From Peribacillus simplex (GTDB lineage: Bacteria; Bacillota; Bacilli; Bacillales; DSM-1321): a stretch of 64,000 nt of DNA. Numbering within the stretch: the first letter of the stretch is position 1; the number at the start of each line of letters is the position of its first letter. The notes under the pieces are model-generated. The model worked only from the letters and a program-made list of their open reading frames with translations. It was not told the origin of the DNA and made no database searches. The stretch covers positions 4,988,001-5,052,000 of the forward strand of contig NZ_CP126106.1 of the NCBI RefSeq assembly GCF_030123325.1, in the 5' to 3' direction. Both the position numbers and the translations under genes were made by a program. This document shows, one piece after another, positions 25,427-36,400 of this stretch.

Positions 25427-28400
25427 TTATATGAAATTTACTTTCTCACAATGATCCAACATACTATGAATTTGATCTTTAGAAGGTTTTTTCCACTCTA
25501 ACCCTAGCTCATTCAATAACAGCTCTGTTTTATCAGATACAATAGAATAATGAGTTGTATCTTGGCGTCCAAAATAATCAAAGATACCAAAATGTAATAA
25601 GAGATGATTAATGTATGAAGAATATGAGCTGTCGTTATAATGATCTTTGATAAATTTAATAAATAGGTTATAATCAGTGACTTCCAACTCTCCTACCCTC
25701 TGCTTAACTACTTGTGAAATTTCAAATAAGCTACTCCTACGTGGGTTGAATATATGATGTATTTCATTACTTAATTCTGTACGGTTAAACAATAAAACTA
25801 TACTTTTACTAACATAATCAATAAAAGAAAAATCCAGCTCTTCTCTTTTTACATTCGGGAAGATGTTCATCTTTATCATTGCACGAATAATCGTGTAAAG
25901 ACCATTCGATTCAATATTTGACTGAAATTGCCCGGTTTTAGAATCAAACATGATATTGCCTACTCTAAAAAGGTTTGCTTTAATACCTTCTTTACGAGAT
26001 TCAAGTACAATCTTTTCAGCTTCAAATTTACTTACGCCGTAAGGATTATTAATATTTTGTCCGATGTTTGTATCAAATTCACTAAATAAAACATATTCTT
26101 TGTCTTTCACTTTTCCTCTGGCAACAGCGGTAGAGGAGACAAGGTTGAAATCTTTTTTCATACCAACCTTCGCAAAATCAACCAAGCGCTTCGTACCATT
26201 AACATTGACGTTCTCAAATGAAGAATATTCACCAAAGTGTTTTACTAAACCAGCTGAGTGAATGATACAATCAACTTTTTTAGCTAAATCTGTATACTGA
26301 TTTTCATTTAAACCAAAATCATTCGTACTCAAATCTCCCAATACTACATGTAACCTTTTATTGAATAGGTTAGTAATATCCTTTGCAGGGAAATAGTTTC
26401 TCCAATTAATAAGTAATTTTTCTTCTGCATGTTGTTGATTATCTGCTCTAATTAGAAGATGGATATTGGCATTCGTATGATCTAATAAATCTCCTAATAA
26501 ATAGATACCAAGATATCCAGTTGATCCAGTCAAAAGAATGTTTTGATAATTATTTTTTTGGTGTAGATTCTTGCCTTTATAACCTTCTAATTGTTCCATA
26601 TATTTAAACTTCTCAGTGTCTAAGTAATCCTTATGAGCATCTTCCAAGTCGTCTACTTCATTCGAGACCTGCACTAACTTGTCTAGTTTTTCATAGACAT
26701 TATCATTATTCTTTTCAGTAATTTTATTAGCTAACTGCTTTATTGTACGTTGAGTAAAAATATCATTTAATGCTACTTGGTATTTGTTATTTAGTTCAGA
26801 AATCAACTGTACTGCAATGAAAGAATCTCCTCCTAGTTCGAAGAAATCTTCATTTATATCTACTACTTTTACTCCTAAGGCTGAATACCATGCTTCCGCA
26901 ATTTCAACCTCCGCACTTGAATATTCCTCGATTGAGTCTCTACCTTTTAATGTATATTTCTTTGCCTTTTGTTGATCTTTCATTTCGTGAAGGCTTTCAT
27001 TCGTTAAGACTTTTTTCCACTTTTTAAATTGATCACTGTCATTTTGAGTGTCTAAAAATGCTATGATTTCTTGGTGTACTTCCTCAACCTCTGGAGATAG
27101 AGATTTACCTATTTGAAGAGTAGACTCAGGAATATCAACCCAACACTTTTCTTTGTCGAATTGATATGTTGGTAAGCTAACCTTGTAAACACTCTTTTTA
27201 CAATAAAGTTTACTAAAATCAACATTTGCTCCATTTACGTATTCTTCTGCTAGATCTTTAAGCATATCAGACGATAAATCCATTGATACATCATACTCTT
27301 TGTTTTGACCTTTTTTATCTATATAAGAGTAAGAAATTCCATTCCCTTGATTTTTAATTTCAGATATATGATCTACAGAATTTATATTCTCCAACTTCTC
27401 TTTTAAATCATCCACTGAATCTGTTAGTATAGCTAGACGATAGTGATAATGACCTCTTCCTACACTTGCTGTGTAGCAAATATCTTGTATAGTGCTTTCT
27501 ACATTCCCCTTCAAGTAGGAATCGTATTCACTAATTAAGTGTTTTAAGCTGCTTTCACTTTTGGCAGATAAGGTAAAGATATATTTTCCTGCATTGTCTT
27601 CCTTGTTCTTTTTGTTTCTTAATGGTCCTTCTTCCAGTACTAAATGACAAATTGTTCCACTCATACCAAATGAACTCACACCACACAACCGAGCATTTCG
27701 GCCAGCTTCCCAGTGATTTAAGCGATCGTTCACGAAAACTGGTGAATTTTCAAAATCAATTTTTTGATTCGGCTTGTCAAAGTAAAGGGAAGAAGGTAAT
27801 TGTTTATTTTTTAGACTCATAACACATTTTAACAACCCTGTCATTCCCGCAAGATTATCTGTATGAGCATAATTACTTTTTACAGAACCAATTCCACAAA
27901 ATTGTTTTTTAGTAGTAAACTGTTGAAATGCATTGGATATACCATCGACTTCAATGGGATCTCCTAGGTTGGTACCCGTACCGTGTGTTTCAATATAAGA
28001 TATGTCTTCTGGGTTAATGCCCGCTTCTTTCCAAGCACTCACTAAAAGCTGCTCCTGAGCTCGAGCGTTAGGCGCCGTTACTCCTATTGCTCGCCCATCA
28101 TGCTTCATTGAACTTCCTTTAATAACAGCGTGAATATTATCATTATCTCTTAGAGCTTTAGATAGAGGTTTAAGTATAAATGCTACTACCCCTTCACCAA
28201 TAGTTGTTCCTGTGGAATGATCCGAAAATGCTTGAGTTCTTCCATCTGAAGACTCGATACCTACTCGAAGACCCCCATCAAGCGGTAAGAAATTAAGCTT
28301 CACGCCACCTGCAATCGCTAGGTCAATTTCACCCTTTCTTAACATGTTTGCAGCAAGGTGGATGGCTGCAAGTCCAGATGAACAAGCACTGTCTACTACC

Positions 28401-28969
28401 ATAGCTGGACCATGCAAATCTAGTAAATAAGAAATTCGTCCAGGCATCATAGATACTGAATTTCCTGGAAGTGAAGATGCTACAGACTCTGGATCCACAT
28501 CTTGAATTAACTGCTGATAACTTAACCCTTTCCTACTTTCTGCTGTCACAAATACACCTGTATTCGACCCGTAAATCTTATTTCCTCCATAACCGGAATC
28601 TTCTAAAGCTTTCCAAACCGATTGAAGAAGGAGCCTCTGATTGGGATCCATAAGGTTTGCTTCCTTCGGGGTAAGTTGAAAGTATTTATAATCAAATTTA
28701 TCTACTTCATCAAGATAGGAGCCGAAGAAATAATCAGTGTTTTTTTTGTACTGATCTTTATATTTTAAATACTTTTCTGTATCACTTCTTCTTGAATATG
28801 GAAAAACACCTGAACTATCCTTATTATTTGCAAGAGCATTCCAAAATTCATTGTAAGAAGATGCATTAGGGTAGTAAGCATCCATTCCAATAATAGCTAT
28901 ATCTTTATTGTCTACTTCCTTTATAAGGGATGAATCTTTTTTAACGTTTCCTAAATCAAGTAAAGACAT
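25427..28969 (-). CDS. PKS module with terminal reductase: KS-ACP-R
   Basis: An 1180-residue last module. KS, residues about 20-445: catalytic Cys in VVDSACSSG, His in ETHGTGT and in SNYAHTDNLAG (Tyr-Ala replaces the usual Ile-Gly before this His). A linker with post-KS motif YQFDKEKCWV and no AT domain follows, as in trans-AT systems. ACP/PCP, about 715-785: FFELGGDSF with the phosphopantetheine Ser. Thioester reductase, about 825-1175: NADPH loop LLTGSTGYLG and catalytic YGVSKFEAEK. The R domain would release the chain as an aldehyde, or as an alcohol after a second reduction. No KR or DH is present, so the last ketide keeps its keto group. ATG follows AGGAGGAG. Confidence 0.93.
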   Translation of the reverse strand: MSLLDLGNVKKDSSLIKEVDNKDIAIIGMDAYYPNASSYNEFWNALANNKDSSGVFPYSRRSDTEKYLKYKDQYKKNTDYFFGSYLDEVDKFDYKYFQLTPKEANLMDPNQRLLLQSVWKALEDSGYGGNKIYGSNTGVFVTAESRKGLSYQQLIQDVDPESVASSLPGNSVSMMPGRISYLLDLHGPAMVVDSACSSGLAAIHLAANMLRKGEIDLAIAGGVKLNFLPLDGGLRVGIESSDGRTQAFSDHSTGTTIGEGVVAFILKPLSKALRDNDNIHAVIKGSSMKHDGRAIGVTAPNARAQEQLLVSAWKEAGINPEDISYIETHGTGTNLGDPIEVDGISNAFQQFTTKKQFCGIGSVKSNYAHTDNLAGMTGLLKCVMSLKNKQLPSSLYFDKPNQKIDFENSPVFVNDRLNHWEAGRNARLCGVSSFGMSGTICHLVLEEGPLRNKKNKEDNAGKYIFTLSAKSESSLKHLISEYDSYLKGNVESTIQDICYTASVGRGHYHYRLAILTDSVDDLKEKLENINSVDHISEIKNQGNGISYSYIDKKGQNKEYDVSMDLSSDMLKDLAEEYVNGANVDFSKLYCKKSVYKVSLPTYQFDKEKCWVDIPESTLQIGKSLSPEVEEVHQEIIAFLDTQNDSDQFKKWKKVLTNESLHEMKDQQKAKKYTLKGRDSIEEYSSAEVEIAEAWYSALGVKVVDINEDFFELGGDSFIAVQLISELNNKYQVALNDIFTQRTIKQLANKITEKNNDNVYEKLDKLVQVSNEVDDLEDAHKDYLDTEKFKYMEQLEGYKGKNLHQKNNYQNILLTGSTGYLGIYLLGDLLDHTNANIHLLIRADNQQHAEEKLLINWRNYFPAKDITNLFNKRLHVVLGDLSTNDFGLNENQYTDLAKKVDCIIHSAGLVKHFGEYSSFENVNVNGTKRLVDFAKVGMKKDFNLVSSTAVARGKVKDKEYVLFSEFDTNIGQNINNPYGVSKFEAEKIVLESRKEGIKANLFRVGNIMFDSKTGQFQSNIESNGLYTIIRAMIKMNIFPNVKREELDFSFIDYVSKSIVLLFNRTELSNEIHHIFNPRRSSLFEISQVVKQRVGELEVTDYNLFIKFIKDHYNDSSYSSYINHLLLHFGIFDYFGRQDTTHYSIVSDKTELLLNELGLEWKKPSKDQIHSMLDHCEKVNFI

Positions 28970-28999
28970 GATATCTACTCCTCCTAGTTAGTCTAATTT

Positions 29000-30235
29000 T
29001 CAGCTAATATACGCTTTCAAGAGATGCTCAGTTTTGGTGACCTTCAATAATTCATCAATTCGCTCAGTTTGCTCTTTATCTTGGACTTTTTTGGTTCGAA
29101 AAACTGATTGAAGCATTTCGATTGCCAAGAACATTTCTTCAACTGTAGGATTCCTGTCTTCTTTTTCGATTGTTTGAGCTAGCTTTTTCACCTTTTGATA
29201 AGGTAGCACAACTCCTGAATGGTACTCATCTTCATCCCAGTTTTGATTTTTTGTAGCTACTGCAATAGCCAAACTTTTATCTAAAAATGCAGGTGGTAGA
29301 TATCTAGTAATCACACCTTTAACCTTTAATAAATCATCTGGTTTTTCAAAAGATATACAACTAATATCTTTTGTGATGCTTGCCATTAAGTTAGTTAAAA
29401 CAGTCTTAGATCCAAGCTCAATAGCATTGTTTACTCCTTTTTGATGAAGGAATTTAATTGATTTCTCCCACATTACAGGTTCAACCATTTGTCTTTTTAA
29501 CAGCTTAATATATTCATTTGGCTCATCAATATGAGGTTGACCCGTAACGTTTGAAATAATAGGTCCCTCTGAACGGGAAAAGTTAAAATTTAAAAGAAAT
29601 TCCTCTAACTTGTCTGATGCATCTTTCATTAAAGGACTATGAAAAGAAGCGCTAACTTTTAGAGGGGTAAGAATGGCACCTTCTTGAGATAACATTTCTT
29701 CTACTTGCTTAACAGAATGTTGATGACCAGAAATCACCACCTGATTAGGTCCATTAAAGCAGCCAATTGATACAGGATGATCTAAAGTAGATACTTCCTT
29801 ACATACTTCCTCTACTCTCGAGCTTGCGATATTCGCAACAGCAGTCATAATACCTAATCCGTTCTTTACTGCGTCCTGCATTAAAAGGCCTCGTTTTCTT
29901 ACGATTAATAGAGCATCTTCAAATTTTAAAACCCCACCAGAACATAGAGCCGAATACTCTCCAAGACTGTGCCCTAACAAATAATCCGGAACTACATTAA
30001 ACTCTTTTTGAAGAACTCTAGAAATAGACATACTAAGCGTCAATAATGCTGGCTGAGCATTTTCAGTCTGTGTTAATTGTGACATTTCACCTTCTAACAT
30101 TAGAGAGCTAAGATCAAAACCTAAGACCTCGTTTGCTTGATCAAATGTTTCTTTAGCAATGCTGTATTTATCGATGAGAGAACTACCCATGCCCACATAT
30201 TGTGAACCTTGACCTGGAAAAATATATGCGATCAT
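29000..30235 (-). CDS. Stand-alone malonyl-CoA acyltransferase (trans-AT)
   Basis: It loads malonyl units on the ACPs of the two AT-less PKS modules. FabD-like core at residues 1-290: FPGQGSQYVGMG, the nucleophile in GHSLGEYSA, and the catalytic His in ASFHSPLM, a malonyl-type pattern. After the core come about 110 further residues with no recognised domain (IEKEDRNPTVEEMFLAIEML). That tail is predicted helical and could serve docking. The ATG at 30235 follows GGAGG; the eight extra codons of the longer frame are not needed. It lies between NRPS-2 (226 bp away) and the KS-R gene (30 bp). Confidence 0.92.
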   Translation of the reverse strand: MIAYIFPGQGSQYVGMGSSLIDKYSIAKETFDQANEVLGFDLSSLMLEGEMSQLTQTENAQPALLTLSMSISRVLQKEFNVVPDYLLGHSLGEYSALCSGGVLKFEDALLIVRKRGLLMQDAVKNGLGIMTAVANIASSRVEEVCKEVSTLDHPVSIGCFNGPNQVVISGHQHSVKQVEEMLSQEGAILTPLKVSASFHSPLMKDASDKLEEFLLNFNFSRSEGPIISNVTGQPHIDEPNEYIKLLKRQMVEPVMWEKSIKFLHQKGVNNAIELGSKTVLTNLMASITKDISCISFEKPDDLLKVKGVITRYLPPAFLDKSLAIAVATKNQNWDEDEYHSGVVLPYQKVKKLAQTIEKEDRNPTVEEMFLAIEMLQSVFRTKKVQDKEQTERIDELLKVTKTEHLLKAYIS

Positions 30236-30461
30236 TTTTAAATTGCCTCCTATATACAATATTTAAGTAACTAGCTTCATTTAAAGTCGTATTTTTCTGT
30301 CTTTTCATTCAACGCTTTTAAAGTGAAGCAGTAGGTATGGAGTGGAAATGAAGACTAGCTTTTGTGTATTAATAAGATTCATTTCCACGAGTTCTTTGTC
30401 CACCCTAGCTCGCCTATATAAGAATCGAACGATTATTATTCGTTAAATATATATGATCTTA
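30236..30461. promoter_or_regulatory. Gap inside the operon with a long stem-loop
   Basis: This is the longest gap between the core cluster genes (226 bp). GTGGAAATGAA (30342-30352) pairs perfectly with TTCATTTCCAC (30378-30388), loop 25 nt. No T-run follows, so it is more likely an mRNA processing or stability element, or an operator, than a terminator. TGGAGTGGAAAT within it also occurs at the end of the type-A repeat core and may be a remnant of one. Confidence 0.4.
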
Positions 30462-33400
30462 TTAGACTCTAACTGCCTGTTCACAAAATGCTTGGATAAC
30501 ACGATTATAATTTTGTAAAACTTCTAGCATCATATTTTTATCCAACTTAGAATTGAGATCAAACAAGATGTTGATTTGGTTCTCTTGTTTTTGAATATTG
30601 ACTTGAATATCAAAATTGGGCATTCTCGGTTTATCCTTCGTAAATAAGCAGCTAATCTGTTCATCTAAACCTTTATTATAAAAAATGAGGCTTTCCACAA
30701 GAATATCATTTGAATTTTCAAAGCTTTCTTTAGCAAGAGAAATGAGTTGATGAATAGAGCTACATTTATCAACTTCAATGGAAATTGTTCTTAACAATTC
30801 GTCCGTTCCTAAACACACTAATCCCTCAATAGTTTGATCAGGAGCAATTTCAGATAGCAGGTAATACCAAAGAATGCTTAACAAAGTTCCCTCTGCAAGG
30901 TCGTACTCTAGGCAAGTTTGACTAAATTTTTCAAGGTAGTCTTCTGAAAGGTTAAATTCAAAAGAATAGATATCTGTATTGGAATTGCCTTTCATAAAAT
31001 AGTTACTTGGTAAGGTTATTTTGTTTACTTTCCTAGCCATAGACATTTGCTTCATGGTTATATAATGACCAAGTGTCTTTATTGTTGGATATGAGAACAG
31101 GTCTGCCACCTTTATGACATCCGGATATAAAGGGTCTATCTTACTGAATACCTCCAAGAGACTTAAGGAATCGCCACCTGATTCAAAGAAATTTAGATCC
31201 ATACTTAAACTTTCCACTTTTAAGACATCTTTCCAAACAGACATGATTTGATGCTCAATTTCATTCATCTCATAATCTGAGGAGTGTTCTTCTAACAAAA
31301 TTTTAACTTCTGGCAGCGCATGGCGATCCACTTTCCCATTAGAATTCATAGGGATTTTGTCCATAACGTGATAGTAAGCAGGAATCATATAATCTGGTAA
31401 CACTAAAGCAACCTTATTCTTTATCTCATCAAGAATAGACTGTTCACGAGTTGCTATTTCTACATATGCTATAATTTGTTGCCCTTGGATTTTGACTGCA
31501 ACACTATGGATAAGATTATGTTGGGCTATTACTCTCTCAATTTCTTCTAACTCTACTCGATAGCCTCTGATTTTGATTTGGTTATCTTTTCTACCTAAAA
31601 ATTCAATTCTACCGTCGTCCATTAATCTTCCCATATCACCAGTTTTGTATAAAAGCTCATCTTCTTGATATGGATTATTAATAAAACTTACTTTTGTTAG
31701 GTCATGATTAAGGTAATATCCCCTTGCAAGCCCTCTGCCTGAAACAAAGATTTGACCTGGTATTCCACCAGGAACCATCTGTAAAGAATCATCAAGAATA
31801 TATATATAATTATTTGTAATTGGATTTCCCAGTGGAACAGATGATCTCCTTAAATCGCCCTTTTCAATGTAGCCTGCTATCGTTCCAATACATGTTTCTG
31901 TTGGACCGTAGTGGTTCATTAGTTGAATGCTGGGGTAATCTCTAAAAAGATCTTTGATTTGGTTTGTTTTTAGTTGTTCTCCTCCAATGATAATTAGCCT
32001 CAAAAAAGTAAGTGTGCTGTCCCAATATTTCTTATCAGCGTAGCTTAATACTTTTAACAAAGAAGGAGTCACTTTTAAATACGTGATTTTATGATTTGAG
32101 ATGTATGACATGACTTGGTTAGGGTCTTGATATAAATTTTTTGGTACAAAATGAACTTCCCCACCATTTAATAAAGCTGAGAATAACCCAGTATAACCTA
32201 AGTCAAAAGAATATGATGAGAGTAAAAGAAAACGATCATTATGACTAAGATTTGCATAAGGAGAGAACCAACTAAAATAGTTTGAAAGACTTCTGTGCTC
32301 AATCATAACTCCCTTAGGATTACCTGTACTTCCTGATGTAAAAATGATATATGCCAGATCTTCCATTTGAACCCTTACCTGGGGCCTACTGCTTCTTTCA
32401 CTATCAAACAAGGAACTGTCTAACTGTATCGTATTGAAATCCTCATCTTTTTTCCAAAGCTCATTATCCGTAATCACCATACATGGTGAACACTCATTTA
32501 GTATGTGGTTAATTCTTTTTTCAGGAAAACTTGGGTCGATTGGAATAAATGTAAAACCAGCTTTCAGAGTCCCAAGGATTGAAACAGCAATTTCTATGGT
32601 ATTTTCAAATATGATAGCTACGTTCTTATTCCCATTAGTTTGTGTTCTCAGTAAGTAATTGGCTAATTTATTAGCTTGTTCATCTAATTCTTGATACGTC
32701 AGACTCTTAGACAAGTCCGTTACTGCTATTTTATTAGGGTGTAATAATACTTGTTTTTCGAAAAGCTGATGTATAGGCTCTTGATTTTCTATATCTAAGG
32801 AGCTTTTAGAAAGATGATTCTCTAAGATACCCTCTATTTCTGCCTCCTTGAATAAAGATACTTTACCTATATTCATATCCTTACTTCCTAAGCAGTTCTC
32901 TATTAAGGATATGAAATGATCTGCCATCCTTTTAATCGTTTCTTTTTTAAATAACTGTGTAGAATACTCAAAAGAGAACGCAATGTTATCTTCGGATTCA
33001 TGGGCAAACAACGTTAAATCAAATTTTGAAAATTGATACGGAAATTCAATCGTATTCAACGTAAGAGAATCACTCTCGTAACTAGGGATTCCCATGTTTT
33101 GCATAGAAAACATGACATTGAACAGTGGATTTCGCCCCGTATCTCGACTTAGGTTGAGTTTATTGACCAATTCTTCGAATGGATAGTCTTGATTATCTAA
33201 TGCTTCTACTAATGTGTCTTTTACTTCGCCTACATAATCGAATAGAGATTTAGTTGGCTTAGGCTTAGTACGAATAGCTAATGTATTCACAAACATACCT
33301 AACATTTCTTGAGCTTGTGGAATTGTTCTAGCCGAGACTGGAATGCCTATAACTACGTCTTTCTCTGTAGAATATTTTGAAATGAGCATACTGAAAAAGG

Positions 33401-36400
33401 CGTGTAGTATCATATTTAAGGTTGCTTTTGAATCCTTAGCATATTCATTCATGCGCTTTTTAAGCGTACTCTCTATTTTGAAATGGTAAAGGTCTCCTCT
33501 ATAATTCTTTTCCTTAGGTCTTTGATAATCAGTTGGAAGTTCTAATGTTGGAACACTATCATTAAAAACGTTCAACCAATAGTTTTCTTGTTTTTTCATA
33601 TTCTCTGTAGATAAACTTTTCTGTTGCCAATCAGCGAATTCTTTATAATGTACCTCAAGAGGTTGAAGTTCTCCTCCATGGTAAATCTCTAAAAATTCCT
33701 TCATGATAACAGATAGAGAAACGCCATCTAGGATAATATGATGAATATTTAACAAAAGCACATGAAGAGTTTCATTTATACAAAGGATGTGCACATTTAA
33801 CAAGGGAGCTTCGCTTAAATCGAATGGAATAAAGAGTTTGCTCATAGTACTATTTAGCACTTCTTGTTTTATGTACAAAACATCCAACTTAAAATTCTCG
33901 ACCGTTTGATGGACTCGTTGTACTGGTTTACCATCAACCATTTCATAAGTGGTTCGCAGTATTTCATGTCTTTCTATGACTTTTTTAAAGGAGTCTTCAA
34001 CTCTCTTTAAATCAATTTCACCAATTATCTCCATAGGTACAGGAATGTTATAGCTGCCCTTATTCGAACTTATACGCTCTAACATATAAATCCTTTTTTG
34101 AGCAGAGGACAAGTTATAGTATGGTTGAGAAGGAAGAGGTAATAGTTCTTTTATTACGTTCACTTTTTCTTTTTCCATAATAAATTTTGCCTGTTCACGA
34201 ATAGTCGTTAGACGGAATAAGTCCTTCATAGAAATTTTCGTACTAAATTCCTTCCTTAAATACGTGGCTAAATTTGCCAGTAGCAGAGAGTTACCACCTA
34301 AATCAAAGAATGATAAGTTGACACCAACAAGATCAATCTTGAGTACTTTTTTCCATATAGATGAAACCTTTTCTTCCCAAATATTTTCTGGGTGTTCGAC
34401 ATTTTCAGTAAGTGAATGCTTGTCAGGCTCTGGTAATTTCCTTCTGTCAACCTTTCCATTTATTGAAAGAGGAAACTGTTCTAACTCCATGATCACTGAA
34501 GGAATCATATACTCTGGTAATTTTGTCTTAAGATCATTTCTGATCTCTTGCTCTATATTCTTTTGCTCTCCAATGATGTAGGCACAAAGGAATTTTTGCT
34601 GATAATCATCTAATTTTGTCATGACCACTGCATCTTTAATAATGGGTGACGATAATATAGCTTTTTCAATTTCTTGAATTTCGATTCTGTATCCTCTTAC
34701 TTTCACTTGATTATCTTTTCTGCCTAAATAATCAATGTTTCCATCTGGTAGCCATACGCCAATATCACCTGTTTTGTAAAGACGCTCTCCAGATTTAAAT
34801 GGTGACTCTACAAATTTTTCACTAGTTAGCGCGTCTTTGTTAATATATCCTGCTGCAACCCCTAGCCCTCCCACATATATTTCACCTGGCATTCCAACAG
34901 GTTGTAGATTTCCATATAAATCGACAATATATGCTGTGGAGTTATGAAGTGGCTTACCAATAGGTATCCTTCCTGAAAATTCCTTTTCAACAAGATAACT
35001 CGTTGAAAAAGTAGTATTTTCCGTAGGACCATATCCATTTATGATGTTTATAGTTGGGTTATGCTTTCTAACAATGTTAACCGCCTTATAAGGCAATATG
35101 TCTCCACCAACCACTAAGTTTCTAACCCCTGAAAACAATTTCTCATTTTGACTTACTAGTTGTGAAAATAAAGCGGGCGTTAAAAATAAACTCGTTATCT
35201 GTCTATTCGTTAGTACTTCTTCAAATGAGTTTGCCTCTAACAACTCGTCTTCTTCAACAAAGTGTAATGTCCCACCAAGTAACAATGCTCCCCATAACTC
35301 AAACGTAAACGCATCGAAAGTAATAGAACCCGTTTGAAGGATATTTTCCTCGTCACTTAGTGAAATAAAGTTTGTATTCATAATTAACCTACAAACATTG
35401 ATATGACTAATGATGGCACCTTTTGGGTTCCCAGTAGTACCGGATGTATACATGATATACAGAGGGGCCTCAGGTGTTGTATTTGTCGTTAGCTCTTTTT
35501 GTTCATATTGATAGATTGAGTCGTCTTTTAAATTTACATGCTTTCTACCCAAGCCTACATTACTCACATCAGTTGTAAGAAGAATACCTATTTGACAGTC
35601 ATCTAGGATATACTCGATTCTCTCTACTCCCATACTAGTGTTTAATGGTACATAGACAGCTCCAGCTTTAATAATTCCTAGTATCCCAATAATTGTCTCG
35701 ATTGAACGTGTTGCTATTAGACCAACTGATTCTCCAGGCTGTACACCACTATCAATTAAATAAGAAGCAAGTTGTTGAGATTTTTGACTAAGATCACTAT
35801 AAGTAATAGCATTGCTATTTGATACAACAACGTTTTTATAGGGATTCTTTCTTACTTGCTCTTCAAACAACTGAACAAGCGTCTTGTCTCTGGGAATCTC
35901 AAACTCTGTGTCATTATATTGATTTAACAAAAGATCTTTTTCTGAATCTGTGATAAAGTTCAGTTCGGATACAGGAACTGAAGGGTTGTTAGTAAGTAGT
36001 TTTAAGGCGCGTTCAAAATGTTCAAATATAACGTCTACTTTTTCTTCACTATATTCCAATGTTGAATAGCTTATTTTGCATGATAGACGTCTTTCATCAT
36101 CTATCGAGAAACCAAAGCTTGTTCCTTCATTCGTTAATTCTATATGGTTTGCATGCAGGCAATCCATTGATGTTGTTGTTCTAAAATAGTCATTTTCAGG
36201 ATCTATATGAAGCTGCTCCGCTAAAACTTCAAACGGGATATTACAATATGTTTCGATACTTGTTAAATCTGTTTTTATATTATTTAAAAGACTTTTAAAT
36301 GTCGTTTCTTGAACAATATTCGTTCTAATGGGGAAAATATTGTATTTTGTTTTATTTTCCTTAGATAAATTTGGAGTCCCGATAATAATATCTTCTTCCA

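Noticed and set aside
25427..28969. Thioesterase release domain at the end of the assembly line
   Set aside because: The C-terminus has a GSTGYLG NADPH loop and a YxxxK motif of reductases. The only thioesterase is the separate type II enzyme.
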